Shown here piece after piece: positions 1-9,700 of a stretch of DNA of 64,000 nucleotides. Location of the stretch: the NCBI RefSeq assembly GCF_900209925.1, contig NZ_LT907978.1, positions 1,113,219 to 1,177,218 on the forward strand, read 5' to 3'. The DNA is from Anaerobutyricum hallii (GTDB lineage Bacteria > Bacillota > Clostridia > Lachnospirales > Lachnospiraceae). How positions within the stretch are numbered: the first letter of the stretch is position 1; every line of letters begins with the position of its first letter. The position numbers and the translations under genes are program-made. A model generated the notes under the pieces. The model did no database searches, was not told the DNA's origin, and saw nothing but the letters and a program-made list of their open reading frames with translations.

Positions 1-335
1 ACAGTTTTTCTCTTTTTTCATAGTTTTTTAATAGACAGCAATTTGAATGTCAATCCTTTTGAATTTAATTCTACGGAAATCCATAACTTTTTGGAGAATC
101 CCCTTTTCTTTAGAAATCTCAATGTAATTCAGCAGAAAGATACTCACGTCTGGGGAATTCCCTTATTTTTTGCACAAAATTCTGATTTCATCTGGAGCCA
201 AAGAACAGAAACCCAGAAACTTTATATAGAATAAAATGTGATGTCGGAGCAAGTAAAAATGCCAGTCAGGCATTTTCTACGCCGCGACTATCTTCACATT
301 TTATTCTATATAAAGTTTCTGGGTTTCATTTCTTT
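1..335. repeat. Right part of a composite palindromic element, cut by the window start
   Basis: No gene is visible here. Positions 40-110 match the interior arm seen near 16680-16740 (shared words such as CAATTTGAATGTCAATCC and TTTTGGAGAATCCCC). Positions 208-327 form a long hairpin: the arm starting GAAACCCAGAAACTTTATA at 208 pairs with its complement ending at 327. The hairpin centre (about 247-285, AGCAAGTAAAAATGCC / GGCATTTTCTACGC) is the class II core also found near 52600 and 57100. The left half of the element should lie before the window. The small open frame at 43-234 lies inside this repeat and is not credible as a gene. Confidence 0.75.
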
Positions 336-354
336 AGTCCCTCAAATCAGGATT

Positions 355-1545
355 TTAATTTTCTTTCATTAAGGCGATAATACGTTCTGTTGCGTGTCCA
401 TCGCAGCTTCCCATGAATTTTTCTTTGAAATCAATGACTTTTTGCTTATCAAACTGTGTATCAATATTCTTGATGCTGTTTAAAAGTTCATCTTCTGTCT
501 GAACAACTGGACCTGGTGTGAATTCAGAATAGTCATAGTAAAAGCCACGCCAGTCACAGTAGTTATCATAATCATATGCATAGAAAATCATTGGTTTTTC
601 AAATAAAGAGTATTCAAATACCAGTGAAGAATAATCAGAGATACAAATGTCTGCACAACAAAGTAAGTCTTCGATAGAAAGGTACTTGGTAAGGTCTCTT
701 GCAAAATGCTGTAATTCTTCCGGAATGATTGGTGGATTTTTGACGAATGGATGATGTTTACAAACAATAACATATTCGTTGCCTAATTCACGACAAAAAC
801 GTTCAAAATCAATACAGTCCGGGGAGGAAGCAGTAGCAACATGACCTCGGAAGGTTGGAGCATAAAGAATAACTTTTTTATCTTTAGCTTCTGGCATGAT
901 TTCGTATAGTTTTTGTTTGCGGCTTTCTACGAATTCTTTATCATAGAACTGGTCAGTACGGCTGACACCGGTTGCTTTTACGATGCCTTTAGGAAGGTGC
1001 ATTGCCTCTTCATATGCCCAGATGACTTCAGGGCTGCTGACAGTTACATGAGTAAGGTTACCATAGTTTGGATATTTATCTAATGTAGCAGCGGAAGAGC
1101 CGAATTTTAATTCTGCTGTGCTGCGGCCAAACTTTTTAAATGCACCACAGGCATGCCAGAGATTGATCGCTACCGTTTCTTTTCTTAATGGAATAGAAGA
1201 AAGAATTAAAGAAGCATCGTCAACAAAGACATATTTTGCTGTTGCAAGTTCTTTGAGCATTTCATTAACGCGCTGTGTAAATTCGCGTCCGCGGATAAAA
1301 TTAAACTGTACATAAGAACATTTTAAATCATATTCGCCGGATTCTTCTAAAGCTTTATAAATAAGTTCAAATGAATTGGAAAGCTTTGTAAAACGCATTT
1401 CCAAAAACAGGACTTTATTCTCCTGTACAGGTTCAGTACAGTAGGAAGAATATACTTTTGGAAAATATACTTTGTAGCGATAGTGTTTGCGGATTCGGCG
1501 TAACTTTGAAATGAATTTCTTTTTGAATTTTTTTAATACTGACAT
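355..1545 (-). CDS. CDP-glycerol glycerophosphotransferase family protein (teichoic-acid-type polymerase)
   Basis: The 396-residue protein resembles the TagF/TagB C-terminal catalytic family (Glyphos_transf), which transfers glycerol- or ribitol-phosphate from a CDP donor onto a wall polymer at the inner membrane face. Family-like features are NLWHACGAFKKFG near residue 130, ILYAPTFRGH near residue 225, CKHHPF near residue 265 and CISDYSSLVFEYSLFEKP near residue 310, which corresponds to the conserved SDYSS donor-site motif. The N-terminus is strongly basic and may bind membrane. The length suits a catalytic domain without a second glycosyltransferase domain. The substrate cannot be told from sequence. 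It lies just downstream of a membrane protein gene on the same strand (40-nt gap), so co-transcription is possible. Confidence 0.85.
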   Translation of the reverse strand: MSVLKKFKKKFISKLRRIRKHYRYKVYFPKVYSSYCTEPVQENKVLFLEMRFTKLSNSFELIYKALEESGEYDLKCSYVQFNFIRGREFTQRVNEMLKELATAKYVFVDDASLILSSIPLRKETVAINLWHACGAFKKFGRSTAELKFGSSAATLDKYPNYGNLTHVTVSSPEVIWAYEEAMHLPKGIVKATGVSRTDQFYDKEFVESRKQKLYEIMPEAKDKKVILYAPTFRGHVATASSPDCIDFERFCRELGNEYVIVCKHHPFVKNPPIIPEELQHFARDLTKYLSIEDLLCCADICISDYSSLVFEYSLFEKPMIFYAYDYDNYCDWRGFYYDYSEFTPGPVVQTEDELLNSIKNIDTQFDKQKVIDFKEKFMGSCDGHATERIIALMKEN

Positions 1546-1584
1546 AATTTATACATACCCCTTTGTATTATTTATTTATGAGCT

Positions 1585-2325
1585 TTAAATCAGAGAAATC
1601 AGATTGGCAATTAGTGCGGAGATGATTCCGATAGAAGAAATCAGTAGATTCCATCGAAAGAGAATATCAATGCTGTATTGCAGATTCCAGTGAAATAAAA
1701 CAGAAAGACCTGAAAGAATAAGAAATATAACCTCAAGAAGAATCAGGCCTTTGCAGGCAAGATGCATATCCTGTCTGCTTAATTCCATATTTAAAGAAAT
1801 TCCCATAATGATATACAGGAATACAAACAGAAAGATTATATCAGAAGCTCGTAATTGTTGCAAGGCTTTCAGGGAAATTGCCCATCCTTTTTGGAAGGAA
1901 AAAGGGAGCATTCTGATATTTTCCGGGAGAAACCGGCTGATAATATAAATAACGGTTGGTCCAAATAAGAGTGGGCCGATCCCGATAAAAAACTGCCCTA
2001 AATCTCCCTGCAGTTTTTGCAAAAAGGAATGATTTTCATGGTGCATTTTTACAAATCCTAAAGTTCCACCTGAATGAATCGCCTTTTTTGTGGTACGGTA
2101 CAGGCAAACCTGATCAATATGGTATCCAAAGAAAAGTCCAAAAAGTAAATGTCCAAGCTCGTGAACAGGAATACCGATCAGATTAAAAAAGTCCATAATA
2201 AAATAGCCACACTTTTTGTTGGAAAAGTTTTGAATGGCTGAGTGTCTGCTTTTCCCGATAATAAATCCCAACAGGATTAAAACGAAAAGCAGCTTTAAAT
2301 TAAGCTGTACGAAACAGGTAATCAT
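1585..2325 (-). CDS. Polytopic membrane protein with HELGH zinc-metalloprotease motif (M50-like)
   Basis: The 246-residue protein is very hydrophobic, with about five to six probable membrane segments. It contains GIPVHELGHLLFG around residue 55, an HExxH zinc motif placed at a membrane segment as in M50 (site-2) proteases. The second M50 motif (NPDG-like) was not recognised, so catalytic activity is uncertain. The start is taken at 2325 because GGAGA lies 6 nt upstream; an upstream in-frame ATG at 2376 lacks such a site. Upstream it is divergent from the gene at 2477. It could also be a non-proteolytic M50 relative. Confidence 0.5.
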   Translation of the reverse strand: MITCFVQLNLKLLFVLILLGFIIGKSRHSAIQNFSNKKCGYFIMDFFNLIGIPVHELGHLLFGLFFGYHIDQVCLYRTTKKAIHSGGTLGFVKMHHENHSFLQKLQGDLGQFFIGIGPLLFGPTVIYIISRFLPENIRMLPFSFQKGWAISLKALQQLRASDIIFLFVFLYIIMGISLNMELSRQDMHLACKGLILLEVIFLILSGLSVLFHWNLQYSIDILFRWNLLISSIGIISALIANLISLI

Positions 2326-2476
2326 ATAGAATCTCCATAAAAGTCTTCGTTTATATATACTTACTAAATATAACATTTAATATTGAATTTTTTGTGAAAA
2401 ACGTATAGTATAAATATAATATAGTATTTTTTTCAAAATTACTATAATTACTGAGGAAAAAAGAGGGAGAGAAGAA

Positions 2477-3460
2477 ATGAATCTTATAATCGGAGTCGTA
2501 GTAATTGGGATTATTATTGCTGGGATTGCCTTTTTTATGGCCAGTAAGTCTGATTCAAAGAATACTACGAAAGAAGAGTTACAAAGTACGGCACAAAGAG
2601 AATTACAAAGTACTGCGAAAAGGGGGTCACAAAGCAGGACACAGGAAGAATTGCAAAGTACTGCGAAAAGAGAGTCACAAAGCAGGACACAGGGAGAATC
2701 GCAAGGTACTACGCAAAAAGAGCCGCAAAGAGAATTACAAAGTGCTGCAAAAAAAGAGTTACAGAATATTTCAACAAAAGAAGAGTCATCTGCAGATATA
2801 CAGGCAGTGAAACAAAAAGAGCAGTTATATCATTATATGACTCAGGAGCTGCAGAATTTGTTTTGTGTTTATAATAAAGAGGAATGGAGTCAGCTTAAAA
2901 AGCTTGGGGAGATATCTCAGGAATTATATAAGGAAAAGAATGATATTATTGAAGGACTTTCTACCGTTACGGGAAGAATGGTAAAAGAATACTTTACCTG
3001 TGTAGATTTCCGGGAAGAAGAAGGTAAACTTGTAGGATATGTAAATGATATCGAAAAGTTAAAGCAAGTGTTTTTACAGTTTATGATGCCGTTTTATCCG
3101 TATTATTACAAGGAGCTAAGTGAAGGGGGACTTCGTTATACTGCGCTTCTCCATCCGAATACGCTGCGTCTGTTCCAGCAGCTTACCGGTAAAAAGTTCA
3201 GACCAGGATATCGAAATCGCTATACTACAGGTGTTCGTGCTTTTGAGTGGGATAAAGATCGGTATAAAGTATATGGAAAAGATGGAAGACTTTTATGTGA
3301 TGCTGTTTTTGGTTCGGATGGAATAAAAGAAGGTTACGGACAAAAGAAATATTTGGATAAACAACATCCGGACTGGAATATTGTGGAAGAAGGAACCTGG
3401 AAAGAAGGCGTATTCCAGAGTGGGATATTACGTTATGAATATAAAAAATCTGTACAGTAA
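2477..3460 (+). CDS. Membrane-anchored protein of unknown function with octapeptide repeats
   Basis: The product is not recognised. Residues 4-21 form one hydrophobic segment, so this is probably an N-terminal anchor with the rest outside. Residues 34-101 consist of eight-residue repeats (ELQSTAKR, ESQSRTQG and variants), polar and rich in Gln, Lys and Ser. Residues 110-327 look like a folded domain; the tail (KVYGKDGRLLCDAVF, then EGTWKEGVFQSGI) has a MORN-like flavour but no clear family. AGGGAGAG lies upstream of the ATG. It is transcribed away from the HELGH protein gene. Confidence 0.6.
   Translation: MNLIIGVVVIGIIIAGIAFFMASKSDSKNTTKEELQSTAQRELQSTAKRGSQSRTQEELQSTAKRESQSRTQGESQGTTQKEPQRELQSAAKKELQNISTKEESSADIQAVKQKEQLYHYMTQELQNLFCVYNKEEWSQLKKLGEISQELYKEKNDIIEGLSTVTGRMVKEYFTCVDFREEEGKLVGYVNDIEKLKQVFLQFMMPFYPYYYKELSEGGLRYTALLHPNTLRLFQQLTGKKFRPGYRNRYTTGVRAFEWDKDRYKVYGKDGRLLCDAVFGSDGIKEGYGQKKYLDKQHPDWNIVEEGTWKEGVFQSGILRYEYKKSVQ
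2576..2779 (+). repeat. 24-bp imperfect tandem repeat inside the coding region
   Basis: About eight and a half copies of a 24-bp unit encode ELQSTAKR/ESQSRTQE-type octapeptides. Two 48-bp blocks (the ELQSTAKR-ESQSRTQG pair and the preceding one) are nearly identical, which suggests recent duplication. One unit is a half copy (EPQR). Because units are in frame, copy-number change would shorten or lengthen the stalk without breaking the gene. Confidence 0.8.
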
Positions 3461-3567
3461 CATCTTTGTTGTGCAGTTTGCTTAGTAGATTGTTTTATGA
3501 TTCATAGTCGAATTCTATTATGTACAAAGAAAAGTGCATAATTTTTTGTATTTTCTTTTGAAATAGC

Positions 3568-3596
3568 TTGAAAAGCGGAAACAAAACCGATACAAT
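3568..3596 (+). promoter_or_regulatory. Probable sigma-A promoter of pta
   Basis: TTGAAA at 3568-3573 and TACAAT at 3591-3596 are separated by 17 bp. The leader to the pta start is about 105 nt. Confidence 0.6.
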
Positions 3597-3710
3597 AAAA
3601 AATGTGTGTGCAAGTTCGTGTGATAGTCCATTGCGCGATCTGCAGTCGAAAGATTTTAGTTATTTGGATTTAGTTAAGTATATGACTGAATAACAGGAGG
3701 TAAATAAAAC

Positions 3711-4670
3711 ATGTTTAAAAAATTATCAGAGCAGTTAAAAGCAAACCCACGTACTATTGTTTTTACAGAAGGAACAGATGCCCGTATTCTTGAAGCAGCA
3801 GATAAACTTACAGCAGAGGGAGTTCTTGGTGTTATTCTTCTTGGAAAGGCTGACGAAGTAAAGGCAGCAGCAAAAGAAACCGGATTTAATATTGATAAAT
3901 GTCAGATCATTGATCCGGAACAGTATGCTGATATTGATGCGATGGTTGATGAGATGGTAACATTAAGAAAAGGCAAGATGACACCGGAACAGGTTCGCGA
4001 TGCTCTTTCTAAATCAAACTATTTTGGAACAATGTTAGTAAAGATGGGTAAGGCTGATTGTCTGTTAGGAGGAGCAACTTATTCTACAGCAGATACAGTA
4101 CGTCCTGCATTACAGTTAATTAAAACAAAACCAGGTAACAAGATTGTAAGCTCCTGCTTTATCATGGTAAAAGGTGATAAGAAGTTAGCAATGGGAGATT
4201 GTGCAATTAACATTGCTCCAAATGAAGATGAATTAGCAGAGATCGCTATTGAGACTGCAAAGACAGCAAAAATCTTTGGTATTGATCCAAAGGTTGCTAT
4301 GTTATCTTATTCTACATATGGCTCTGGAAAGGGCGAGATGGTAACATTAATGGCGAATGCTACAAAGAAAGTAAAAGAGATGGCGCCAGACTTAGATATT
4401 GACGGTGAGCTTCAGTTTGATGCAGCGGTAGCACCGGAAGTTGCAAAAGTAAAATGTGCAGGTTCTACAGTAGCAGGACAGGCAAATACTTTTATCTTCC
4501 CAGAAATCAGTGCAGGTAATATCGGATATAAGATTGCTGCACGTCTTGGTGAATATGAAGCAATCGGACCAGTTCTTCAGGGACTTAATGCACCGATCAA
4601 TGATTTAAGTCGTGGATGTAATGCACAGGAAGTTTATAAAATGGCACTTGTTACAGCAGCATTAAGCTAA
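3711..4670 (+). CDS. pta: Phosphate acetyltransferase
   Basis: Converts acetyl-CoA and phosphate to acetyl phosphate and CoA in the cytosol, the first step of acetate formation. The 319-residue protein is the short, single-domain Pta form typical of Firmicutes. Family features include TIVFTEGTDARILEAA at residue 15, NYFGTMLVKMGKAD near residue 105, LLGGATYSTADTVRP near residue 120, and the C-terminal VLQGLNAPINDLSRGC near residue 290. AGGAGGTAAATAAAAC precedes the ATG. No acetate kinase gene follows, unlike the frequent pta-ackA order; the next gene has its own promoter. Confidence 0.95.
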   Translation: MFKKLSEQLKANPRTIVFTEGTDARILEAADKLTAEGVLGVILLGKADEVKAAAKETGFNIDKCQIIDPEQYADIDAMVDEMVTLRKGKMTPEQVRDALSKSNYFGTMLVKMGKADCLLGGATYSTADTVRPALQLIKTKPGNKIVSSCFIMVKGDKKLAMGDCAINIAPNEDELAEIAIETAKTAKIFGIDPKVAMLSYSTYGSGKGEMVTLMANATKKVKEMAPDLDIDGELQFDAAVAPEVAKVKCAGSTVAGQANTFIFPEISAGNIGYKIAARLGEYEAIGPVLQGLNAPINDLSRGCNAQEVYKMALVTAALS

Positions 4671-4713
4671 ACTTAATATTATTTTCGATAATAACTTCGA
4701 ATAAAATAAATAG

Positions 4714-4780
4714 AAACGGGAAATGGATATTATAGTAGTAACTTTACAGAAACAACTATCGCATCTGTTTCCTGTTTTTT
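4714..4780 (+). terminator. Probable intrinsic terminator after pta
   Basis: AAACGGGAAATGG (4714-4726) pairs fully, with some G-U pairs, to CTGTTTCCTGTTT (4765-4777), followed by a T run. The loop is long (38 nt). Confidence 0.5.
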
Positions 4781-4801
4781 GTCTAATTATACAAAGAACT
4801 G

Positions 4802-4830
4802 TTGCTTTTTTATTAGAAAATTGTTATAAT
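4802..4830 (+). promoter_or_regulatory. Promoter of the glycerol dehydrogenase gene
   Basis: TTGCTT at 4802-4807 and a perfect TATAAT at 4825-4830, 17 bp apart. A small hairpin (AAAACCG 4840-4846 / CGGTTTT 4858-4864) followed by T-rich sequence lies in the leader and could attenuate, but this is weak. Confidence 0.7.
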
Positions 4831-4907
4831 TATAACAAGAAAACCGGGGTTACAAAGCGGTTTTTGTAGCAATTTTTTTCTATTATAAGAAAGGATGGTA
4901 TTTTTTT

Positions 4908-6005
4908 ATGGCAAACATTATTATCAGTCCAGCGAAGTACGTGCAGGGAAAGGGAGAGCTTGCGAATATTGCGCAGTACGCTACAAAGCTTGGAAAGAAG
5001 CCTTTTATTTTAATTAGTGAAAGCGGAAAGAAACGTGTTGGTGGAATTATCGAAGATAGTTTCAAAGAGACAGGATGTGAACTTGTTTTTGAAGCATTTC
5101 ATGGGGAATGTTCTAAAAACGAGATTAACCGCCTGGTTGCTATCGTAAAAGAAAAAGGCTGCGATATGGTTATCGGTGTCGGCGGCGGAAAGATTTTTGA
5201 TACAGCAAAAGCCGTTGCTTATTATGTGAACAGTCCGGTTATCGTATGTCCTACCATTGCCGCAACAGATGCACCTTGTTCTGCCCTTACTGTAGTTTAT
5301 ACAGATGATGGCGTATTTGAAGAATACTTATGGTTACCGGCAAATCCAAATCTTGTTTTAGTAGATACCGATATTATCGCAAAGGCTCCGGCGAGACTGT
5401 TAGTTTCCGGTATGGGTGATGCACTTGCAACATATTTTGAAGCAAAAGCCTGTCAGGCAAGCAATGCAACTAGCTGTGCAGGTGGTCATATTACAATTGC
5501 AGCGATTACTTTGGCAAAAGTTTGCTATCAGACATTAATAGAAGAAGGTGTAAAAGCAAAACTTGCAGTAGAAGCTGATGTATGTACTACAGCAGTAGAA
5601 AAAGTAATTGAAGCAAACACACTGTTATCTGGTATGGGATTTGAAAGTGGCGGATTAGCTGGCGCACATGCCATCCATAACGGCCTGACATGTATTAAAG
5701 AATGTCACCATTTATATCATGGAGAAAAAGTTGCATTTGGTACATTAACACAGCTTGTACTTGAGAATGCCGATGAAGATTTATTAGATGAAGTAATTAC
5801 TTTCTGCATGGATGTTGGACTTCCTACTACATTTGCAGATCTTGGAATCGAGAATCCAGATAAGGATGCTCTTATGGAAGCAGCAACATTAGCAGCTTCC
5901 CCAGATGACACATTAGGTAATGAACCATTTGAAGTTACACCAGAGAAGGTATACGCAGCAATGGTTGCAGCAGATGCCTTAGGAAGATACTACAAAGGTT
6001 TTTAA
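4908..6005 (+). CDS. gldA: Glycerol dehydrogenase (NAD-dependent, metal-containing)
   Basis: Oxidises glycerol to dihydroxyacetone with NAD, or runs in reverse, in the cytosol. The 365-residue length and motifs fit the iron-containing alcohol dehydrogenase superfamily, GldA branch: NAD-binding GVGGGKIFDTAKAVAYY near residue 93 and CPTIAATDAPCSALTVVY near residue 117. Likely metal ligands are Asp in GMGDALATYFEAK and the two His in GLAGAHAIHNGLT and HLYHGEKVAFG. Start is supported by AAGGATGG 10 nt upstream. It stands alone with its own promoter and ends at a composite palindromic repeat shared with the convergent sbcC. Confidence 0.9.
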   Translation: MANIIISPAKYVQGKGELANIAQYATKLGKKPFILISESGKKRVGGIIEDSFKETGCELVFEAFHGECSKNEINRLVAIVKEKGCDMVIGVGGGKIFDTAKAVAYYVNSPVIVCPTIAATDAPCSALTVVYTDDGVFEEYLWLPANPNLVLVDTDIIAKAPARLLVSGMGDALATYFEAKACQASNATSCAGGHITIAAITLAKVCYQTLIEEGVKAKLAVEADVCTTAVEKVIEANTLLSGMGFESGGLAGAHAIHNGLTCIKECHHLYHGEKVAFGTLTQLVLENADEDLLDEVITFCMDVGLPTTFADLGIENPDKDALMEAATLAASPDDTLGNEPFEVTPEKVYAAMVAADALGRYYKGF

Positions 6006-6017
6006 TTACTGATTTAT

Positions 6018-6695
6018 AGTTTACGAAAAAAGAAACAATACCATATCCCATCTGCTCTGTAGTCGCTGTGTTTAAGATGTTTATCCGCATCTTAAACCCG
6101 CTCCGAAGCCGCATCTGGGATATGGTATTGTTTCTTTTTTCTGTCTACTATAAATCAGCAGTTGGTGAGAAGGGGGATTCTACAGAATGTTATGGCTTTT
6201 TATGGAATTAAATTCTAAAGGGTTGACATTTAAATTGTTGTGTATATTTGGAATTTAGTAATATCAGATGCGTGACAACTTCACTTCTACATGCCATCCC
6301 ACAACAAGAAATTTTTCTCTTCTGGAGATTTTATCTGAATTGTAAGGAAAGTATGGTAAAGAAAAGAGAATTTTTATAAGCTTGATTTTGTTCCGTCGCG
6401 CTAAACGCTTTATTTTGTCTCAAAACACAAGGGGATTCTCCCAAAATCTACGCTTTCTATTCAAATAGAAACACCCAGAAGAAATGCGTCAATCCGTTAG
6501 ACTTTAATTTCCCAAGAATCCATAACCTTCTGGAGATTCCCCATCCTTACCAACTGTGGATTTAGATAGTCAGAAAAAAGAAATATTGCCCTATCCCAGA
6601 TGCGGCTTGGGAGTGTGTTTAAGATGCGGTTGAGCATCTTAAACGCAGCGACTACAGAGCAGATGGGATAGGGCAATATTTCTTTTTTCGTCTAC
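6018..6695. repeat. Composite palindromic element C1 (two class I hairpins, inverted)
   Basis: Left hairpin 6018-6148 and right hairpin 6565-6695 are reverse complements of the same class I element. The core CATATCCCATCTGCTCTGTA and partner strand GCTCCGAAGCCGCATCTGGG are conserved. The interior also carries inverted arms: about 6150-6235 matches the reverse complement of about 6508-6568. The outer ends are GACGAAAAAAG-like and CTTTTTTCGTC. It fills the whole gap between the convergent gldA and sbcC genes and holds no credible gene. Both strands end in a T run after a stem, so bidirectional termination is plausible. Confidence 0.85.
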
Positions 6696-6716
6696 ACGAA
6701 ATCTACAAAATGAATA

Positions 6717-9700
6717 TTAGGAATATTCTAATGTAATCTGGCTGCCTTTTTGTGATAGATCTGATGGAGTGACAAGGAGCTTTACGGGAACTCTTGTCTG
6801 AATGGCCTCTACATGACTGATGATGCCAATACTTCTCTTTTTGGATTGAAGCTGTTCTAAACTATTCATAACAGTGTCTAACAGATCGTCATCTAAACTT
6901 CCGAATCCCTCATCTAAGAAGAAAAATTCAAGTGGTGCAGCTCCATTAAGCTGGATGGAGGAAGAAAGCGCTAATGCTAATGCGAGGGATGTAATAAACA
7001 TTTCTCCGCCGGAAAGAGTATCGGAAGGGCGTATGGCACCGCCGTTCTTATTATCCCGTATAATAAATTCAGCGGATTCGTTAATTTCGAGAGTGTAGTT
7101 TCCACCAGATATCTTTGAGAGAATGACGGAAGCTTCTCTGGCGATATAGGCAAGCTTTGCCTGGGCCACATATTCAATGAAAGCGTTTCCCTTGAAAAGC
7201 TGTTCTAATTCTTTTATCATATCTTTTTTATGTGTTTCTTTTTCCCATTGTTCTTCTAATTTTTGCTTTTCAGTGAGTCTTTCTGTCATCTCCTGAATCT
7301 GATGGTCTAAAAGGAGAAGGGAAGAAGTTAGAGTATTAATTTGGTTTCTGGCAGAGTCCCGTTCTTCTTTTTGTCTGCGCCAGTCTTCTTCTTCAATATG
7401 ACGATTTCCAAGCTTATTTTTTAAATAAAGAATTTGTTCTTCGGTTTTTCTTGCAGAAGTATAGTAGGTGTCAATTTCGTTGTGAAGTTGATTTATTTGT
7501 ATTTCTTCCATGTAGTAACATTCAGGCTGTTCCTCTTCTTTAAAACCGAGCATATTTTTTTGGTTTTGATAAAGCTGCGTCATTTGCTTTAAATGTGTAT
7601 GTGAAGAAGCGGCAGTGCTTTCGCAGGAGCCAAGTTCTTCTCGTTTTTGCTGCAGTTCTTTTTGTTTGTTTTGGTAGACTTTTTCTGCTTTGGAAAAACA
7701 AGTTTTGATATTTTCCTGTTTTTCTTTGACCTTATTTAATGCCAGAGGAAAATCCATATCGAAAGAGAACTGTTTTGGAATTTTTTCGGTTTGTTCTGCA
7801 ATTACTTTTTTGCAGTTATCAATGGTTGCAGTGAGGGATGAACTTTCATTTTCCAAAGATATAATCTGGGAAGAAAGACTATCTTTCTCAGAAAGGAGGA
7901 TTTCTAAAGAAAGGCGTTTTTCTTTTAAAGCTTTTTCTTGTTTTTGATGATGTTCTTCCCTATTTCGAAGGTTTTTAAGAGCAATAGAAAAATTTTCGAT
8001 GTTATTTTCTTTTCGAAGAGAAAATATTTTTTCTACATAGTTTTGGAGGGTAGCGTGCTGTTCTTTCAGGAGTGTGTTCTGCTCTGTATACTGGTTTTCC
8101 TGCTGTTGAAGGTGTCCTTTTGCCTGTAAATATTCAGCATGCTGTCTGGAAATGGCAGAATAATCCGGTACGATAGGGGGATTATTCGGAGTTTTTTTCT
8201 GTAGATCAGGGGCAGAAATCATATCAGAGAGATCGTTTTGGGTAGTGATTTCCAGAGCCTCTTTTAGATTTGGGAGTTGTGTATTTAGAGAGGCAAATTC
8301 TTTTTCAATCTGCATGATTCTATTCTGCAATTGCTGTATATTTTTTTCTAGATTTTTTTGCGTTTCTTCGAGATCTTTCAACGAAAATGGGGAAGATTCT
8401 GTTGGCAGATCATGTTTTTCATAAGGAATACCGCAGACGGGACAGACCACGCCTTCTTGTAATTCTTCGCGTAAAAGCTGAGCCATATGATTTTGCTGCA
8501 ATAATTTTTGCTGTTGCTTGTTTTGAATTTCTTTCTCTCTAAAATCAGTTAATTTTTCGGTAAGATCAGAATGTTGTTTTTCTAAATAAGAAAGTCGATG
8601 GGAAAGTTGTATATAGCTGTATTCTAATTGCTTTTTTTTGAGAGCAAAGGCTTCTTTTTCTGTTATGATCTTTGCTTTTAAGTCAGATAACGCTTCTGAA
8701 TTTGTTGTATAGTTCTGATGCTTTTCCCGATAGGTTTCTTCCATGATATTTCCCTGTTCTAAAAGCGCTTTTTTTTCAGCAGTGATTTTGTCTGCATCCA
8801 GTTCCACTTCTATGTGTTCAATCTGTTTTCGAATGTCTTCTTCTTTTTTTAATTGGCTTTGCTGTTTTTCTTTTAAAGGAGACAATGTTTTTAAAAGTTC
8901 CTGGTTTTGCCTTTCGTAATCTTTTTGTGATTTAGACCAGGATTGTATTGTGTTGATAGTGGATAGAGAGTTTTCTAATAATTGCTCTTCTTTTTGAAGG
9001 GCAGGGAGAGTTTCTTTTTGTGATAGATGGACTTCATCATATGCTTTTTTTGCTGCTTCAAAAGCAACGTGAAGAGAATCTACTTCTTTTTGAATATGCT
9101 GCAATCTTTTTTCTGCTTCTTCACAAATGCTTTTTGTCTGTGAGACCTGATCAGAAAAAGAACGAAGCTGATTGGCCTTTTTTGCAGTATCAAGCTGTTT
9201 TTCCTTTTGTTTTATGGAAGAAAGTGTCTTTTCATTTTCTTTTTTTTGTTCTTCTAGGGGAGAAAGTTCCTGCTGTAAGGAGAAAAGTTCATTTGTTTCT
9301 TCAAAGTTTTTTTCTAAAACAGTGAGCTGTTCAGAGAGTGTGGCACACTGTTTAGTATTTTCTTTTTTTTCTTTTTTCAATGAAGAAAGCTTCTGGGAAG
9401 AGACATCTTCATATCCCTTTTTTTCTCCGGAAAGAGTACTTAAAAGTAAATCTTGTTTTTGCCTTGCGCGGGCAATTTTACCGGTAAGTTCTATTCCGTA
9501 TTTTTCAAGGTGAAAAATACGCTGGAGCATAACGCGCCGTTCTTTATTTTTCAGACGGAGAAATTCACTGAACTGCCCCTGCGGAAGAACGACAGTCCTC
9601 ATAAAGTCTTCACTTGTAAGTCCAAGAAGACGGATACATTCATTTGTAACTTCTGTAGGTTTGTCGGCTAAAACAGTTTCGGTATCACCTTCATACAAGA

